Source: Gemmatimonadota bacterium
GTDB taxonomy: Bacteria > JAAXHH01
Length of the DNA stretch: 64,000 bases
Direction of reading: 5' to 3'
NCBI GenBank assembly: GCA_009837395.1
Contig: VXTP01000046.1
Coordinates: 1 to 64,000, forward strand
Within the stretch, counting starts at the first letter, position 1; every line of letters begins with the position of its first letter. A program made the position numbers and the translations under genes. The notes under the pieces were generated by a model. That model worked only from the letters and a program-made list of their open reading frames with translations, was not told the origin of the DNA and made no database searches. Below, piece by piece: positions 7,840-17,153 of the stretch.

Positions 7840-10800
7840 CTAATGCGGCATTGTTACAATAGCTGCGATTCTCCTAGCGATTTCCATGAAGTAGTGAACT
7901 TCTTGGGGCTTGAGTGCTCGCCCGAGTACATCGTGTTCTCGGTAGGATAGCCATTTCTTAAGTACCTGATAGCCACCAAGCTTGTAGTTCCAAACCGTAG
8001 CGGGTACGTTACGCCAGAAGGCGTGGTCATTCAAATACACGTCCACTGTGTCTGCACCTAGCGCGGATATCGCCGGTCCAAGTACGGCGCGTTCGTCATT
8101 CGTATACTCTCGCTTGACGACATGGCCATGGCCAGGCATTACTGCTTCTCCAGTACCCCAATGACCCCACCCCGCTGTGACGATGAAATCATCGTTGGAC
8201 ATATTGCGGCCGTGGCTGGTGGCAGGCACCGCAACCGAGGTGATCTCTGGGCGTATCGCACCATGGGTAATACCTGGGACCGGTGCATCAGGATTCAAAA
8301 GGCGGGCAAGTTCACAACCTCGGTTTGCCGATTCTGCAAGCATTTCTGCGGCACTCTCAATATTCCCGGTAGACCACCCGGGCAGCGGGATACGCGGCCA
8401 TTCCATTGCAAGCGCACCGGCATTAGCCTCTCGGTAGTCTGGGCTGTGAAGAACGGCAAGGATGTGATGAAACAAGTCTTCTGGTTCTGCGCCTATACGT
8501 TGGAGATAGCGTTGGCTGGCTTCAGATAAATTTGGGTAACGTTTTGTCCTGTATGGTCCAACTCTGGGGACGTTGTAATTTAGATAAATGGGGAACCAAA
8601 CTGCTGTACGCTCAATTAGATGCATAGCGCCAAAGTGTTGAGTAACTACAGTCTGTGGTTCTGTTGCATCCTTACGAAGATGCTGAGCCGCACACAGCCA
8701 CAGATTACCCTCAAACAAATGGCGTTTGTAGTCCGCTCGTTTGTCGTTTAGGAGTTTGGTGTTTGCTTCCCAATATAGCCAACGGACATCGAAAGGCCTG
8801 TAGGCGAAGCGGATGAACCCGGACTCGCTCGGTCCACCAAGTGTGAGTAACGTTTCTCGCGTAGATCGGGCGTCATAGTTTGTAGCAGTTCTCATGATAA
8901 CAGGATATCTTTGAGCAATCACCTCATGACTCAAATTTTCGTCGTAATAATCGGAGATGCGTACTTCTAGTCTACTGCGATCGATATCGACAAGAAACGA
9001 ATCCCGGTTGGTCTTTGCGCCTGGAAATGAGACCGGGTAAAGTTCAGTTAGCGTAGGCCAATCGAACCAGTTCTTACTAACAGCGGTTCGCACGAACGGC
9101 AGACCAAGCGGTAACGGGGGCTTGATGTGATCGTAAAGTGCGTCTGGGTCAGACGTTGCCGTCGCCATCAGTTCCTCTCGTTTAGTGCGTCCCCATAAGT
9201 TGCGAAATCCGATCTCCTTTGCTGGGGTATGATTAACCTTCCGCACCAAGGTTGTAATGGCCGTTCCCACCTGTATACCAACCGGATCGCTGGGTGTTGA
9301 AAAGATACTTGGATCTGGCGAACCATCGGGCGTGACCTTTCCAGTTTTGTATTTATCACCATTAAGGCAGTCAATCCGAATCGAGTCGAATACATCTAGA
9401 AAGCGTTCTCTCATTCCAGCGAATGACATCCCGTCAAGCCATGAATAGTTGGAAATAAAGCAGACCACCCCCTGCCCCGTCTTCTCTGCTATGCGCCTTT
9501 CAGCCATACGGAAGAACCGAACGTATAGATCAATCAAGCCCTTACTTTTTTTCAACTTTACTTTACGAGTCTTGCGATATGCTTCGAAGAGTTCGCGTTC
9601 TTCGTCAATCGTAACACCTGCAAAGGCATTGTAGGGCGGATTCCCTAAGATCACCAAAACCGGCGTTTCCTGCTTCACTCGCTCTGCCCGGTCACGTTCT
9701 TCTTCCAGTTCAGGGAACGGCAGCAGATTCGTAGTCTGCGGTTCCCAGCCGGTCAGCGCGTTGGTTAAGTAGACTTGGGCTCGTTCGATACTGTCATCGG
9801 CCAACCTCGCGTCTAGTGCCTGCATCGTCAACCCGATCTGAAGATGAGATACGACAAATGGCGCGGGCATTATCTCGAAACCAAACACCCGTTCCAATGC
9901 CGCGTGTTTTACACGAGAACCGGTAAGCGCGCCTAGTCCACGGTTTTTAAGATTGTTGGCGATTTGGCGCAATACCTCCGCTAAAAACGCTCCGGTACCG
10001 CAGCATGGATCTAACACATAGACGTTGTCTGCAGCCAGACCCTCTACGATTCCAAGATCATCTTGGAGCGCTCTATCTACCCGCTGAACCATGTAACGTA
10101 CGACTTCGATCGGCGTATACCATACACCTAATTGCTTCCGCAAATCTGGGTCGAAGGCTTGAAGAAAGGGTTCGTAAAAATAGGTTACTGCTTCACCTTC
10201 ATTGAAACGAGCGAAGAAAGCTGTTCGGTTCACACGATTTAGGGCTACTGACGTCCAGTCCAACACTTCCACCAAACCAAGAGGTTGTAGTCGGTCGGGT
10301 TGTGAAAGTTGTTGGAACAATGCCTGCATGATTGGGGCTCGTAGATGCCAGACCGATTCTCGCCAATTGAAGCGTCCATCAGGCGGTGGTGTCTGTCGTG
10401 CCCATAAAACCCATGCGGAAAAGATGCCGTAAAAAAGCGTCTGGACCAACGTTGAATGAAAAAAACGAACGCCTTTTTCCCCTTCGAAACGGACACCAAG
10501 TGCTGCTTCTAGTGCCAAACGTAACGATTCCAGCGACTGAGATTCATTGACGGCTTCGACGCGAGAGAGTCCGTCACGCGCGTACGATGCGAGTAACCAA
10601 GCCAAATCCTTAGGTTCAGCAAGTGTTGTACGATGTGACAGCGCACGGGAGAGATACTCACCTAATCCCATGCTAACTTGTCGGGCAAAAGAACGCGGAG
10701 TCTCCAATCGGTGATCGAACTCCTCAACGGAACCGGCCAACTGAAAGCACTCTAATATCATCTGCTTTCCTGTGTCGTCCTCCCCAACTAAAACGAATTC

Positions 10801-11181
10801 ACGAGTGTCTGTCACCAACACTTGCTGATAGCGAGACCAATATCGGGCGACCTGTTCACCAACTGCTGTTTCCGTTGCGTCTCCATCGAGAGCCTTCACC
10901 TCTACTACACCACGTTCCGGCACCTGACCTGTACGTGGTCTGCCCTTCCTAACTTGATTTGCAGTAAAAAGGCCGAAATCAGGATGGCCCGCCCCAAGAT
11001 CAGCAAGCTCTCCAACGCAATAGACCTTTGGATTGAGCATTCCACCGATGGCGTTCAGCAGATTTGCGAGTGGCCCGTAACTAGACCGTTCCCCGGTCGC
11101 TGCTCCGGTCGCATGTATCCGTCGAAGATCTGCAAAATAGACCTCGACCGCAGCAGTAAGTTTACTGTTGGTTCCAGTCAT
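7840..11181 (-). CDS. Type ISP/IIG-like restriction-modification enzyme: N-terminal nuclease-like region, N6-adenine methyltransferase, C-terminal specificity domain
   Basis: 1113 aa; VLDPCCGTGAFL (motif I), LGNPPYNAF (motif IV NPPY), C-terminal GYQVLKKWLSYRE typical of ISP-type C-termini; N-terminal HPDFGLF...GVVEVKAL resembles a PD-(D/E)XK core. Confidence 0.75.
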   Translation of the reverse strand: MTGTNSKLTAAVEVYFADLRRIHATGAATGERSSYGPLANLLNAIGGMLNPKVYCVGELADLGAGHPDFGLFTANQVRKGRPRTGQVPERGVVEVKALDGDATETAVGEQVARYWSRYQQVLVTDTREFVLVGEDDTGKQMILECFQLAGSVEEFDHRLETPRSFARQVSMGLGEYLSRALSHRTTLAEPKDLAWLLASYARDGLSRVEAVNESQSLESLRLALEAALGVRFEGEKGVRFFHSTLVQTLFYGIFSAWVLWARQTPPPDGRFNWRESVWHLRAPIMQALFQQLSQPDRLQPLGLVEVLDWTSVALNRVNRTAFFARFNEGEAVTYFYEPFLQAFDPDLRKQLGVWYTPIEVVRYMVQRVDRALQDDLGIVEGLAADNVYVLDPCCGTGAFLAEVLRQIANNLKNRGLGALTGSRVKHAALERVFGFEIMPAPFVVSHLQIGLTMQALDARLADDSIERAQVYLTNALTGWEPQTTNLLPFPELEEERDRAERVKQETPVLVILGNPPYNAFAGVTIDEERELFEAYRKTRKVKLKKSKGLIDLYVRFFRMAERRIAEKTGQGVVCFISNYSWLDGMSFAGMRERFLDVFDSIRIDCLNGDKYKTGKVTPDGSPDPSIFSTPSDPVGIQVGTAITTLVRKVNHTPAKEIGFRNLWGRTKREELMATATSDPDALYDHIKPPLPLGLPFVRTAVSKNWFDWPTLTELYPVSFPGAKTNRDSFLVDIDRSRLEVRISDYYDENLSHEVIAQRYPVIMRTATNYDARSTRETLLTLGGPSESGFIRFAYRPFDVRWLYWEANTKLLNDKRADYKRHLFEGNLWLCAAQHLRKDATEPQTVVTQHFGAMHLIERTAVWFPIYLNYNVPRVGPYRTKRYPNLSEASQRYLQRIGAEPEDLFHHILAVLHSPDYREANAGALAMEWPRIPLPGWSTGNIESAAEMLAESANRGCELARLLNPDAPVPGITHGAIRPEITSVAVPATSHGRNMSNDDFIVTAGWGHWGTGEAVMPGHGHVVKREYTNDERAVLGPAISALGADTVDVYLNDHAFWRNVPATVWNYKLGGYQVLKKWLSYREHDVLGRALKPQEVHYFMEIARRIAAIVTMPH

Positions 11182-11322
11182 AGTTTCGTGATAATTAAAG
11201 GCGACTTAATGGTGATCAGGAGGGACAATGTGAAAGAGAGAGGAGGTGCGTTTGACAAAGCCGTGTGATTCCTACTAATATGTCAATTTCTTACTAAACA
11301 GCGCGTTTTTGATTCTCTTTCC

Positions 11323-12510
11323 TCAACCTTTACTGTCACCTTGGTGAAATATAACCCGTACAAACTTGTTATCTCTGTTTTGACTAAGCTCTGGCTCAGT
11401 GCCGTTGAATTCTCGCATCGCTTTCCGCATCAATGGCCAAACTCTACCCCGTCGTTCCATATACCCACTATCTAAGACGAAATTCGCCATTAACTCGTTT
11501 CTGGACCTGGGATGAGCTCCTGCCCTAACACTTTCAGTACTCATATGATTGGGAAGCGTTCCGGGACTAGTCACAACTATGCAGTTTCTGAATACCTCCA
11601 AAAGTACCATCGATCCTGTAATCGCATAGTCTCTGTGAACAACTGAATTTACGACGGCCTCCCTCATTGCAGGCAATGGAAGCAATAAGCGATCTTCACG
11701 AACCAAACCATGATATGTCTCGAATCTCGCCAGGCTTTTGAACCAGCCAACTGCTCTGTCGATTTGTTCGTTAAGTCTCCCCTTCGCTTCCGATACTTGC
11801 AGAACGCTGGATGACCTGTCGTTACCTTCGTATGCAACACATTCAATCCAGAAACTACTTGTTTGTGGATAGCTTTGGGGTGTTTTCCCAAATGCTAGTA
11901 CTCCATACAACGTAGCGTACCACTTTCCACCGATCTCTTTTACAACACCCCTGGTATGGAGATCTTCTTCATCAGAAGGTTGAGGTTCTGATTCAGTATC
12001 TAGGCCTAGAGTGTTTAAGTATGAACGGAAGACTTGGATATCGATATCTACCGGAGATGCTGCTTGAATTGTACGTTCCTCAGTCAGTACATATCCAAAG
12101 ACGTTAAACAGTTCCTGTCGTTCCTGTGCTGACGGTTCAACACTACTTCGTGCACGGCGGACCCAGACCCGACCATCGTAGTACAAAGGCTCAAAGCCGC
12201 GTTGCTTCGGTACTTCGATCCAGTGTACCCAACCCCTTGGGTCTTCATGACATCCCAACCGTGCGTTGACTGGCGTACTACAACCTGATTGCAGAAAGGA
12301 CGTCAAGCGCTCTTGGAGTTGTTCGTTGTTTTCACTAACACCAACGATTTCTTGCGAACCATCTTCTACTCCAAGAATAACTACGCCACCGTATGTGTTT
12401 GCAAAGGCACAGACTGCCTTGCCAACACTACGTCTATCGTATCCGCGTTTGAACTCTGTCGTTTCGTTTTCCCCTACTTCAATGAGTTCAAGTATATCCA
12501 GCCATTCCAT
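11323..12510 (-). CDS. AlbA_2/Schlafen-type putative DNA- or RNA-binding ATPase-like protein
   Basis: ETTEFKRGYDRRSVGKAVCAFANTYGGVVILGVEDGSQEIVGV is the AlbA_2 signature; HRDYAITGSMVLLEVFRNCIVVTSPGTLP typical of the C-terminal part. Confidence 0.8.
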   Translation of the reverse strand: MEWLDILELIEVGENETTEFKRGYDRRSVGKAVCAFANTYGGVVILGVEDGSQEIVGVSENNEQLQERLTSFLQSGCSTPVNARLGCHEDPRGWVHWIEVPKQRGFEPLYYDGRVWVRRARSSVEPSAQERQELFNVFGYVLTEERTIQAASPVDIDIQVFRSYLNTLGLDTESEPQPSDEEDLHTRGVVKEIGGKWYATLYGVLAFGKTPQSYPQTSSFWIECVAYEGNDRSSSVLQVSEAKGRLNEQIDRAVGWFKSLARFETYHGLVREDRLLLPLPAMREAVVNSVVHRDYAITGSMVLLEVFRNCIVVTSPGTLPNHMSTESVRAGAHPRSRNELMANFVLDSGYMERRGRVWPLMRKAMREFNGTEPELSQNRDNKFVRVIFHQGDSKG

Positions 12511-12519
12511 GGCTTGACC

Positions 12520-13653
12520 TCAGAAACCGTACTTTATTTGCCTAAGTCGGAATGCGTCATCACCACCATCTACTGTTCTAACGATTGCATCCCTGATGGT
12601 GGGCTTCTCAATCGCACCTGCTTCAGCAACTCGTCCCTGGTTTGCAGTTGCTTCGAGTTGTATTACCTGATCAGCGTCTCCGTTAACCACAATATCGGCA
12701 TTGTGAGTTGCTACGATAATCTGACGTCGTCCTTTTAGCTTCTTCAGTGCCGGAAGTACAGTTTCGGATAAGAAACGGTTATCGAGTTCGTCTTCAGGTT
12801 GATCGATCACTAAAGGACGTCCATCGTTAGTTTGTAACAGAAGTGACAAAAGAACACTAACGCGTTGTCCACCTGAAAGATCGTCGAGCCGACGGAAATC
12901 TCCATCGTCAAGTTTTAACTCTAGTATATAGCGGTCGCGACAACTTATCGCTGCTAGTTCTCTTTGTCGTGATCTAATCATCGAATCACGAAACGTGGAT
13001 TGTACCGCTTTACTCATTCTTAATTTCGACAACTCGTCGTTTTTCAACGCTATGAGTAGTGTTTCTGGTGAGGGCCTCAGATCTTTACTTAATTCATTCC
13101 ACCATCGTGTAATCCCTCTTTGACTAAGTTTGAGCACAAAACTCTCGAGTTGTGCTCTGTCGCCATGATCAATACGTCGTGCCGTGATTTTGCCACCAAA
13201 CTCATTCTGAACAGTGTTTAGAATTCGATCGAATGCAACTCTCTGTTGTGCGACCAGATTTCTTCTGTCGGCTAATTGGCCTTCGAAAGAATGTTCCGCA
13301 TTCTTGAGCTTTGCATGAACTTCATCGAGATTAGCTTTATAACTTTCAAGAAGGGATGACTGTCGACTCAAAGCCTGAAACTCTTTTATCCTTGTACCAT
13401 CATATCCCAGTTCGGCGAGGTTTTGGTCCACTTTAATGCGAACTGCATGTTCATGTTCTCTCAACCTTTCCACAACGAACTTGCTGAATCTGTCTGCTGA
13501 ATTCAACTCGTCCTGTGCCGAGCGTAAATGGGATCGTATCCTTTCCCAACGATCTCTAAACTCTGTTTCATTCACATCTACTCCTGCGATTCGCAATGTG
13601 TCTTTGTGCTCAAACTGTATCACATTGGCTAAGTAATCGTCAAAAACCGGCAA
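12520..13653 (-). CDS. C-terminal half of PHP-SMC/RecF-like ATPase (TrlF-type architecture)
   Basis: Signature LSGGQRVSVLLSLLLQ, Walker B PLVIDQPEDELDN, H-loop ATHNAD; coiled-coil N-terminal part; apparent TTG start. Open reading continues 5' in frame to the stop at 13726-13728. Confidence 0.8.
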   Translation of the reverse strand: MPVFDDYLANVIQFEHKDTLRIAGVDVNETEFRDRWERIRSHLRSAQDELNSADRFSKFVVERLREHEHAVRIKVDQNLAELGYDGTRIKEFQALSRQSSLLESYKANLDEVHAKLKNAEHSFEGQLADRRNLVAQQRVAFDRILNTVQNEFGGKITARRIDHGDRAQLESFVLKLSQRGITRWWNELSKDLRPSPETLLIALKNDELSKLRMSKAVQSTFRDSMIRSRQRELAAISCRDRYILELKLDDGDFRRLDDLSGGQRVSVLLSLLLQTNDGRPLVIDQPEDELDNRFLSETVLPALKKLKGRRQIIVATHNADIVVNGDADQVIQLEATANQGRVAEAGAIEKPTIRDAIVRTVDGGDDAFRLRQIKYGF

Positions 13654-13693
13654 ATCAGTAATCTGGGTAGACTGAAGAGTTTGGTTGAGATCC

Positions 13694-15316
13694 TTACCAA
13701 ATATCTTGTATTGACTTCCTGTATTCTAGCCAACCTTGCAAGGATCGCGAGACACGATGCAGTTCGTCGATCCCAGCGTCTGAAAACGCCTTGATTTCTT
13801 CGGTCGCCGTTTGACTGCGTTCCCAAGCTTGTTCTGCTTCAGCGAGATCTCCATCAAGTTTCGCGAGATAATCGACAGTACTATTTAGTTCTTGGTCCAA
13901 AACACTGAGTTGGTTCTCACGTGCTTCGATTTCCTGCGTTTCTATTACTACCAGACGGCTGAGTATCCTTTCTATCGCTTCCGGTTCTTGTGCTAATCGC
14001 TGCAATTCGTTTTGGGTGAAGAATTCCGCTGGCCACCTGTCATAGTCTGGTGCTGTAGAGTCAGTACCTGGACATTCTAACTCAATCTCGGGAGATCCCC
14101 CCAGAAACCTGTCTCTTCCACGTTTTTCCACTTGAGTTTTAAGACTATCGTTTGTGGGCATCGGTGCATTAACGTGTACACGAAGTCCATCTAGAAAGGT
14201 GCTCTTTCCAGTCATGCTACCACCGATGAGGCAGGTAAGATCCGGACTTAAGTCGAATCGACATTTGGGATTGTCTTTACTACCACCAAAAAACGATGCC
14301 TTCCCCGACACAGAAACCGATTTCAGCCAAGGTCGTTCAGTAACTGTTACATCAGGAGGACTTTCGATTTCCTTCAGATTACCGTCAACATCTGGCTCGT
14401 ATCCAATACGGATTCTAGACTCATTTGCAACAAAGGCTTGGCGAAGGGCCTCAATTCTAGGGCTAGCGAGTTTTAGCCAAACATGACGCCTGCCTATATC
14501 AACGACACTGTACGCGTCACTTCCGTGGAAGAAAGCTTGATGATGCTCGTTCATCGCTTTCTCTAGCCAAGGTCTGTTTTTTAATGTTGTAATTGGTAAC
14601 TTCTCGTCGGCTAGTTCCAGACCAGCCACTTCCCCTAGTTGAAATAGTGATAAAACTTGTCCTTTTTGAGCACCAAATAGGCCTTTGTCTTGTTCTATAT
14701 GAGGAGCTAGTACGATATAATCCCAACTTTCGGTTTCATATTGATGGTCTTTTGTATCTTGTATCTGTAAGCCGCGGAGTCTACTGAAAGCCTCTTCAGC
14801 ACGGATACTGGAAATTTGTAGAGTGTTTTCGCTCCAGATGGATGACACGTTTCCCATGACTAAGTCAAATGCCTTAAAGAATTTCTCAAGACCTATTTCA
14901 GGATCAAAAAGGAAAAGCAGATGAAGTCCTGACTTACCTTGATTGAGTGAAGGTTCAAAGCCGGGGAACACAGCGTATATTTTTTCTCTATAAGGCCTGC
15001 CATCGGTGTCTACACCGTTGCTCCATACATCTACGATCTTCCAGACAGCACTTAAATTTGTCGTTCTATTGATGATTGGCGAATGAGGCGTGAGACCGAG
15101 GACCCTCACGTTGCGTTCCACGGCACTCTGAAGAAACCTGTGAGCATAGGCCTCGATTGTCTCTTCTGAGTCAGGTGGTCCGTTTACATCGTTGGGGAAC
15201 TTCGCCTTGCCCCCTGGCAAATCATCTACTGTATGAATATGAAGATCTGCCTTAAACCACCGTGCTCCGGGGACATCACGATGCCAGTTTTCGGAAATAA
15301 ACCTTTCAAATTTCAT
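13694..15316 (-). CDS. N-terminal half of PHP-SMC/RecF-like ATPase: PHP domain + Walker A
   Basis: WFKADLHIHTVDD (PHP metal motif), Walker A IGGSMTGKSTFLDGL; lacks ABC signature and Walker B, which are in the next ORF. Confidence 0.8.
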   Translation of the reverse strand: MKFERFISENWHRDVPGARWFKADLHIHTVDDLPGGKAKFPNDVNGPPDSEETIEAYAHRFLQSAVERNVRVLGLTPHSPIINRTTNLSAVWKIVDVWSNGVDTDGRPYREKIYAVFPGFEPSLNQGKSGLHLLFLFDPEIGLEKFFKAFDLVMGNVSSIWSENTLQISSIRAEEAFSRLRGLQIQDTKDHQYETESWDYIVLAPHIEQDKGLFGAQKGQVLSLFQLGEVAGLELADEKLPITTLKNRPWLEKAMNEHHQAFFHGSDAYSVVDIGRRHVWLKLASPRIEALRQAFVANESRIRIGYEPDVDGNLKEIESPPDVTVTERPWLKSVSVSGKASFFGGSKDNPKCRFDLSPDLTCLIGGSMTGKSTFLDGLRVHVNAPMPTNDSLKTQVEKRGRDRFLGGSPEIELECPGTDSTAPDYDRWPAEFFTQNELQRLAQEPEAIERILSRLVVIETQEIEARENQLSVLDQELNSTVDYLAKLDGDLAEAEQAWERSQTATEEIKAFSDAGIDELHRVSRSLQGWLEYRKSIQDIW

Positions 15317-15562
15317 GCTCTGAATCTCCAGAAACCACTCATAAAACGACCACGGAAATTCCCATGGTTGAATACCTATTGGCAGTCCAATATATGCATC
15401 AAAGTAGAATTAGTCAAAATTGCTGGTACATAGTCCATTCGTTAGTTTTGCTTTACGTAAAACCATCAGTTATTAAATAGTGAGTCTATTTTGTGGCAGT
15501 CCGAACGAATGGAATCTCCCAAAGTGAATCTGTAAATCTTTAATTTGGGACCATTTTTCCAA

Positions 15563-16021
15563 CTAAATCCTCAATTCCAATCCATCCTCTGTCTGCCTCA
15601 AGCCCTCTTCCACCAGATCGTCGGTAATCCGGACGACTACGCCGGATCCCGAATCGCCGACAGGCTCGAAGGATATGCCGAGGTTTCCGTCCCTGCCCCC
15701 GGCCTGCGTGATTTCGACCACGAGCCGGTTGCGATCGGATGAGAACGTATCGAGCAGGCCTTCAGGCACGTCGACGTCATCCACGACGACAGTCAAGCCC
15801 TCAGCGTCCCACGATTCGATCACCCCGCCGAACCGGCTCAACGTCCATACGACCGGTTCATTCTCTTTCGAATTGAGTGAAACGATCCGTTCGTTCTCCA
15901 TCACGACGCCGATCCGATCGCCGGCAACAAGCAGATGGGTGAGATCTTCCTTCGGTCCGCCGCATCCTATAGCGATCAGCAGTGCAGAAAGAACGAAGCC
16001 ACACGTGCTTTTGGGGTACAT
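15563..16021 (-). CDS. Putative lipoprotein of unknown function
   Basis: MYPKSTCGFVLSALLIAIGCGG: signal peptide with lipobox-like IAIGC. Confidence 0.6.
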   Translation of the reverse strand: MYPKSTCGFVLSALLIAIGCGGPKEDLTHLLVAGDRIGVVMENERIVSLNSKENEPVVWTLSRFGGVIESWDAEGLTVVVDDVDVPEGLLDTFSSDRNRLVVEITQAGGRDGNLGISFEPVGDSGSGVVVRITDDLVEEGLRQTEDGLELRI

Positions 16022-16041
16022 GGTCGTCTCCCGGATGTAGC

Positions 16042-16097
16042 GCGCCGCCAAGGTTGCGCCGCCAGGGTCGCGCCGCCAGGGTCGCGCCGCCAGTGTT
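16042..16097. repeat. 14-bp tandem repeat, 4 copies (GCGCCGCCAGGGTC)
   Basis: Units 16042-16055, 16056-16069, 16070-16083, 16084-16097 between two minus-strand genes. Confidence 0.9.
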
Positions 16098-16116
16098 CGC
16101 GTGAATCCCGCCTGGA

Positions 16117-17127
16117 TCACGCCTCCACGATATACCGTTCCACGTCCACGAGGGCCCCCTCCCGGCGTGCCGAATCCCATCCGGCCAGGATCGGCGCGAG
16201 CGAACGGAGCCCGTCGCGGTAATCGCTCAGTAGCAGATCCGGGTCGTTCGACCGGACCGCCTCGACAAAGGCCTGGTCCTGGGCCAGCCAGGGGTCGAAG
16301 GGATCGGCCTCGTAGACGACCTCGTCATTCACCTCGATCCGTTCGTAACCGAAAACCCCCAGCCTCCCGCCGTCGAAGTAGATCTTGAAATAGGGCTCTT
16401 CGCCCGGGCCGGTCGGATCGGATTCGATGAAGGTCAGCGTCGCCGTGGCGCCTTCCGACAATTGGTAATGGAAGGACGAGGAAAGAGGGGTGTGGTATTC
16501 CTCCGGATGGTACAGGAATGCCTGGGCCTTGAGGACGTCCTGCCCCGTCATGAACCGGGTGTAGTCCGTGGCGTGCACGCCCCAGTCGAAGAAGCGGATG
16601 CCGCCTTTCTCCACCTGGTGCGACCATGCGGTGGGGGCAACGGCGGCCGGTTTCGGGTTATGCGAGATCTGCTGAAAGCGGACGTGCACGACGCGCTTGT
16701 CCCGGAGCAGCCGCCGGGCTTCCTGGAAGATCGGCCGGTACCGTTCCCGGAAGCCTACCGTGCTGATGACGCCGCCCTTCTGAACGGCCGCATCGATCCG
16801 CTTTGCTAGGGCCATGTCCAGAGCCTGGGGTTTCTCGCTGAAGAGCTGGATGCCGAGTACGGCCGCGGCGATCTCCACGTCGGTGCGGGCGAAGGCCGGC
16901 ACGATGGACCAGAGGGCGTCGAGGTCTTCGGCCTCCAGCATCGCGTGGGCGTCCGTGTAGGTACGGGCGACACCGAACTGCGCAGCCGCTTCGCGAAGCG
17001 CGTCTTCATTGATATCGCACAGCGCCGCGATCTCGACGCCGTCGATCCGGCTCAGGTTGGGCAGGTGGGTGGCCTGTGCGAACCGGCCGGTTCCGTAGAC
17101 GGCCACGCGGACGGGTCTGTCGGGCAT
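16117..17127 (-). CDS. Gfo/Idh/MocA family oxidoreductase
   Basis: RVAVYGTGRFAQATHLPNL (Rossmann) and FSEKPQALDMALAKRI (EKP motif). Confidence 0.9.
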   Translation of the reverse strand: MPDRPVRVAVYGTGRFAQATHLPNLSRIDGVEIAALCDINEDALREAAAQFGVARTYTDAHAMLEAEDLDALWSIVPAFARTDVEIAAAVLGIQLFSEKPQALDMALAKRIDAAVQKGGVISTVGFRERYRPIFQEARRLLRDKRVVHVRFQQISHNPKPAAVAPTAWSHQVEKGGIRFFDWGVHATDYTRFMTGQDVLKAQAFLYHPEEYHTPLSSSFHYQLSEGATATLTFIESDPTGPGEEPYFKIYFDGGRLGVFGYERIEVNDEVVYEADPFDPWLAQDQAFVEAVRSNDPDLLLSDYRDGLRSLAPILAGWDSARREGALVDVERYIVEA

Positions 17128-17153
17128 GGGGTGCTCCTGTGTGCTACAGTGTG

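Noticed and set aside
13640-13740. Programmed ribosomal frameshift joining the two PHP-ATPase ORFs
   Set aside because: No slippery heptamer or prfB-like stop context with stimulatory structure recognised; an indel is simpler
7763-15562. Integrative element with integrase and att sites around the defence island
   Set aside because: No integrase, transposase or tRNA gene and no obvious flanking direct repeats seen at either edge
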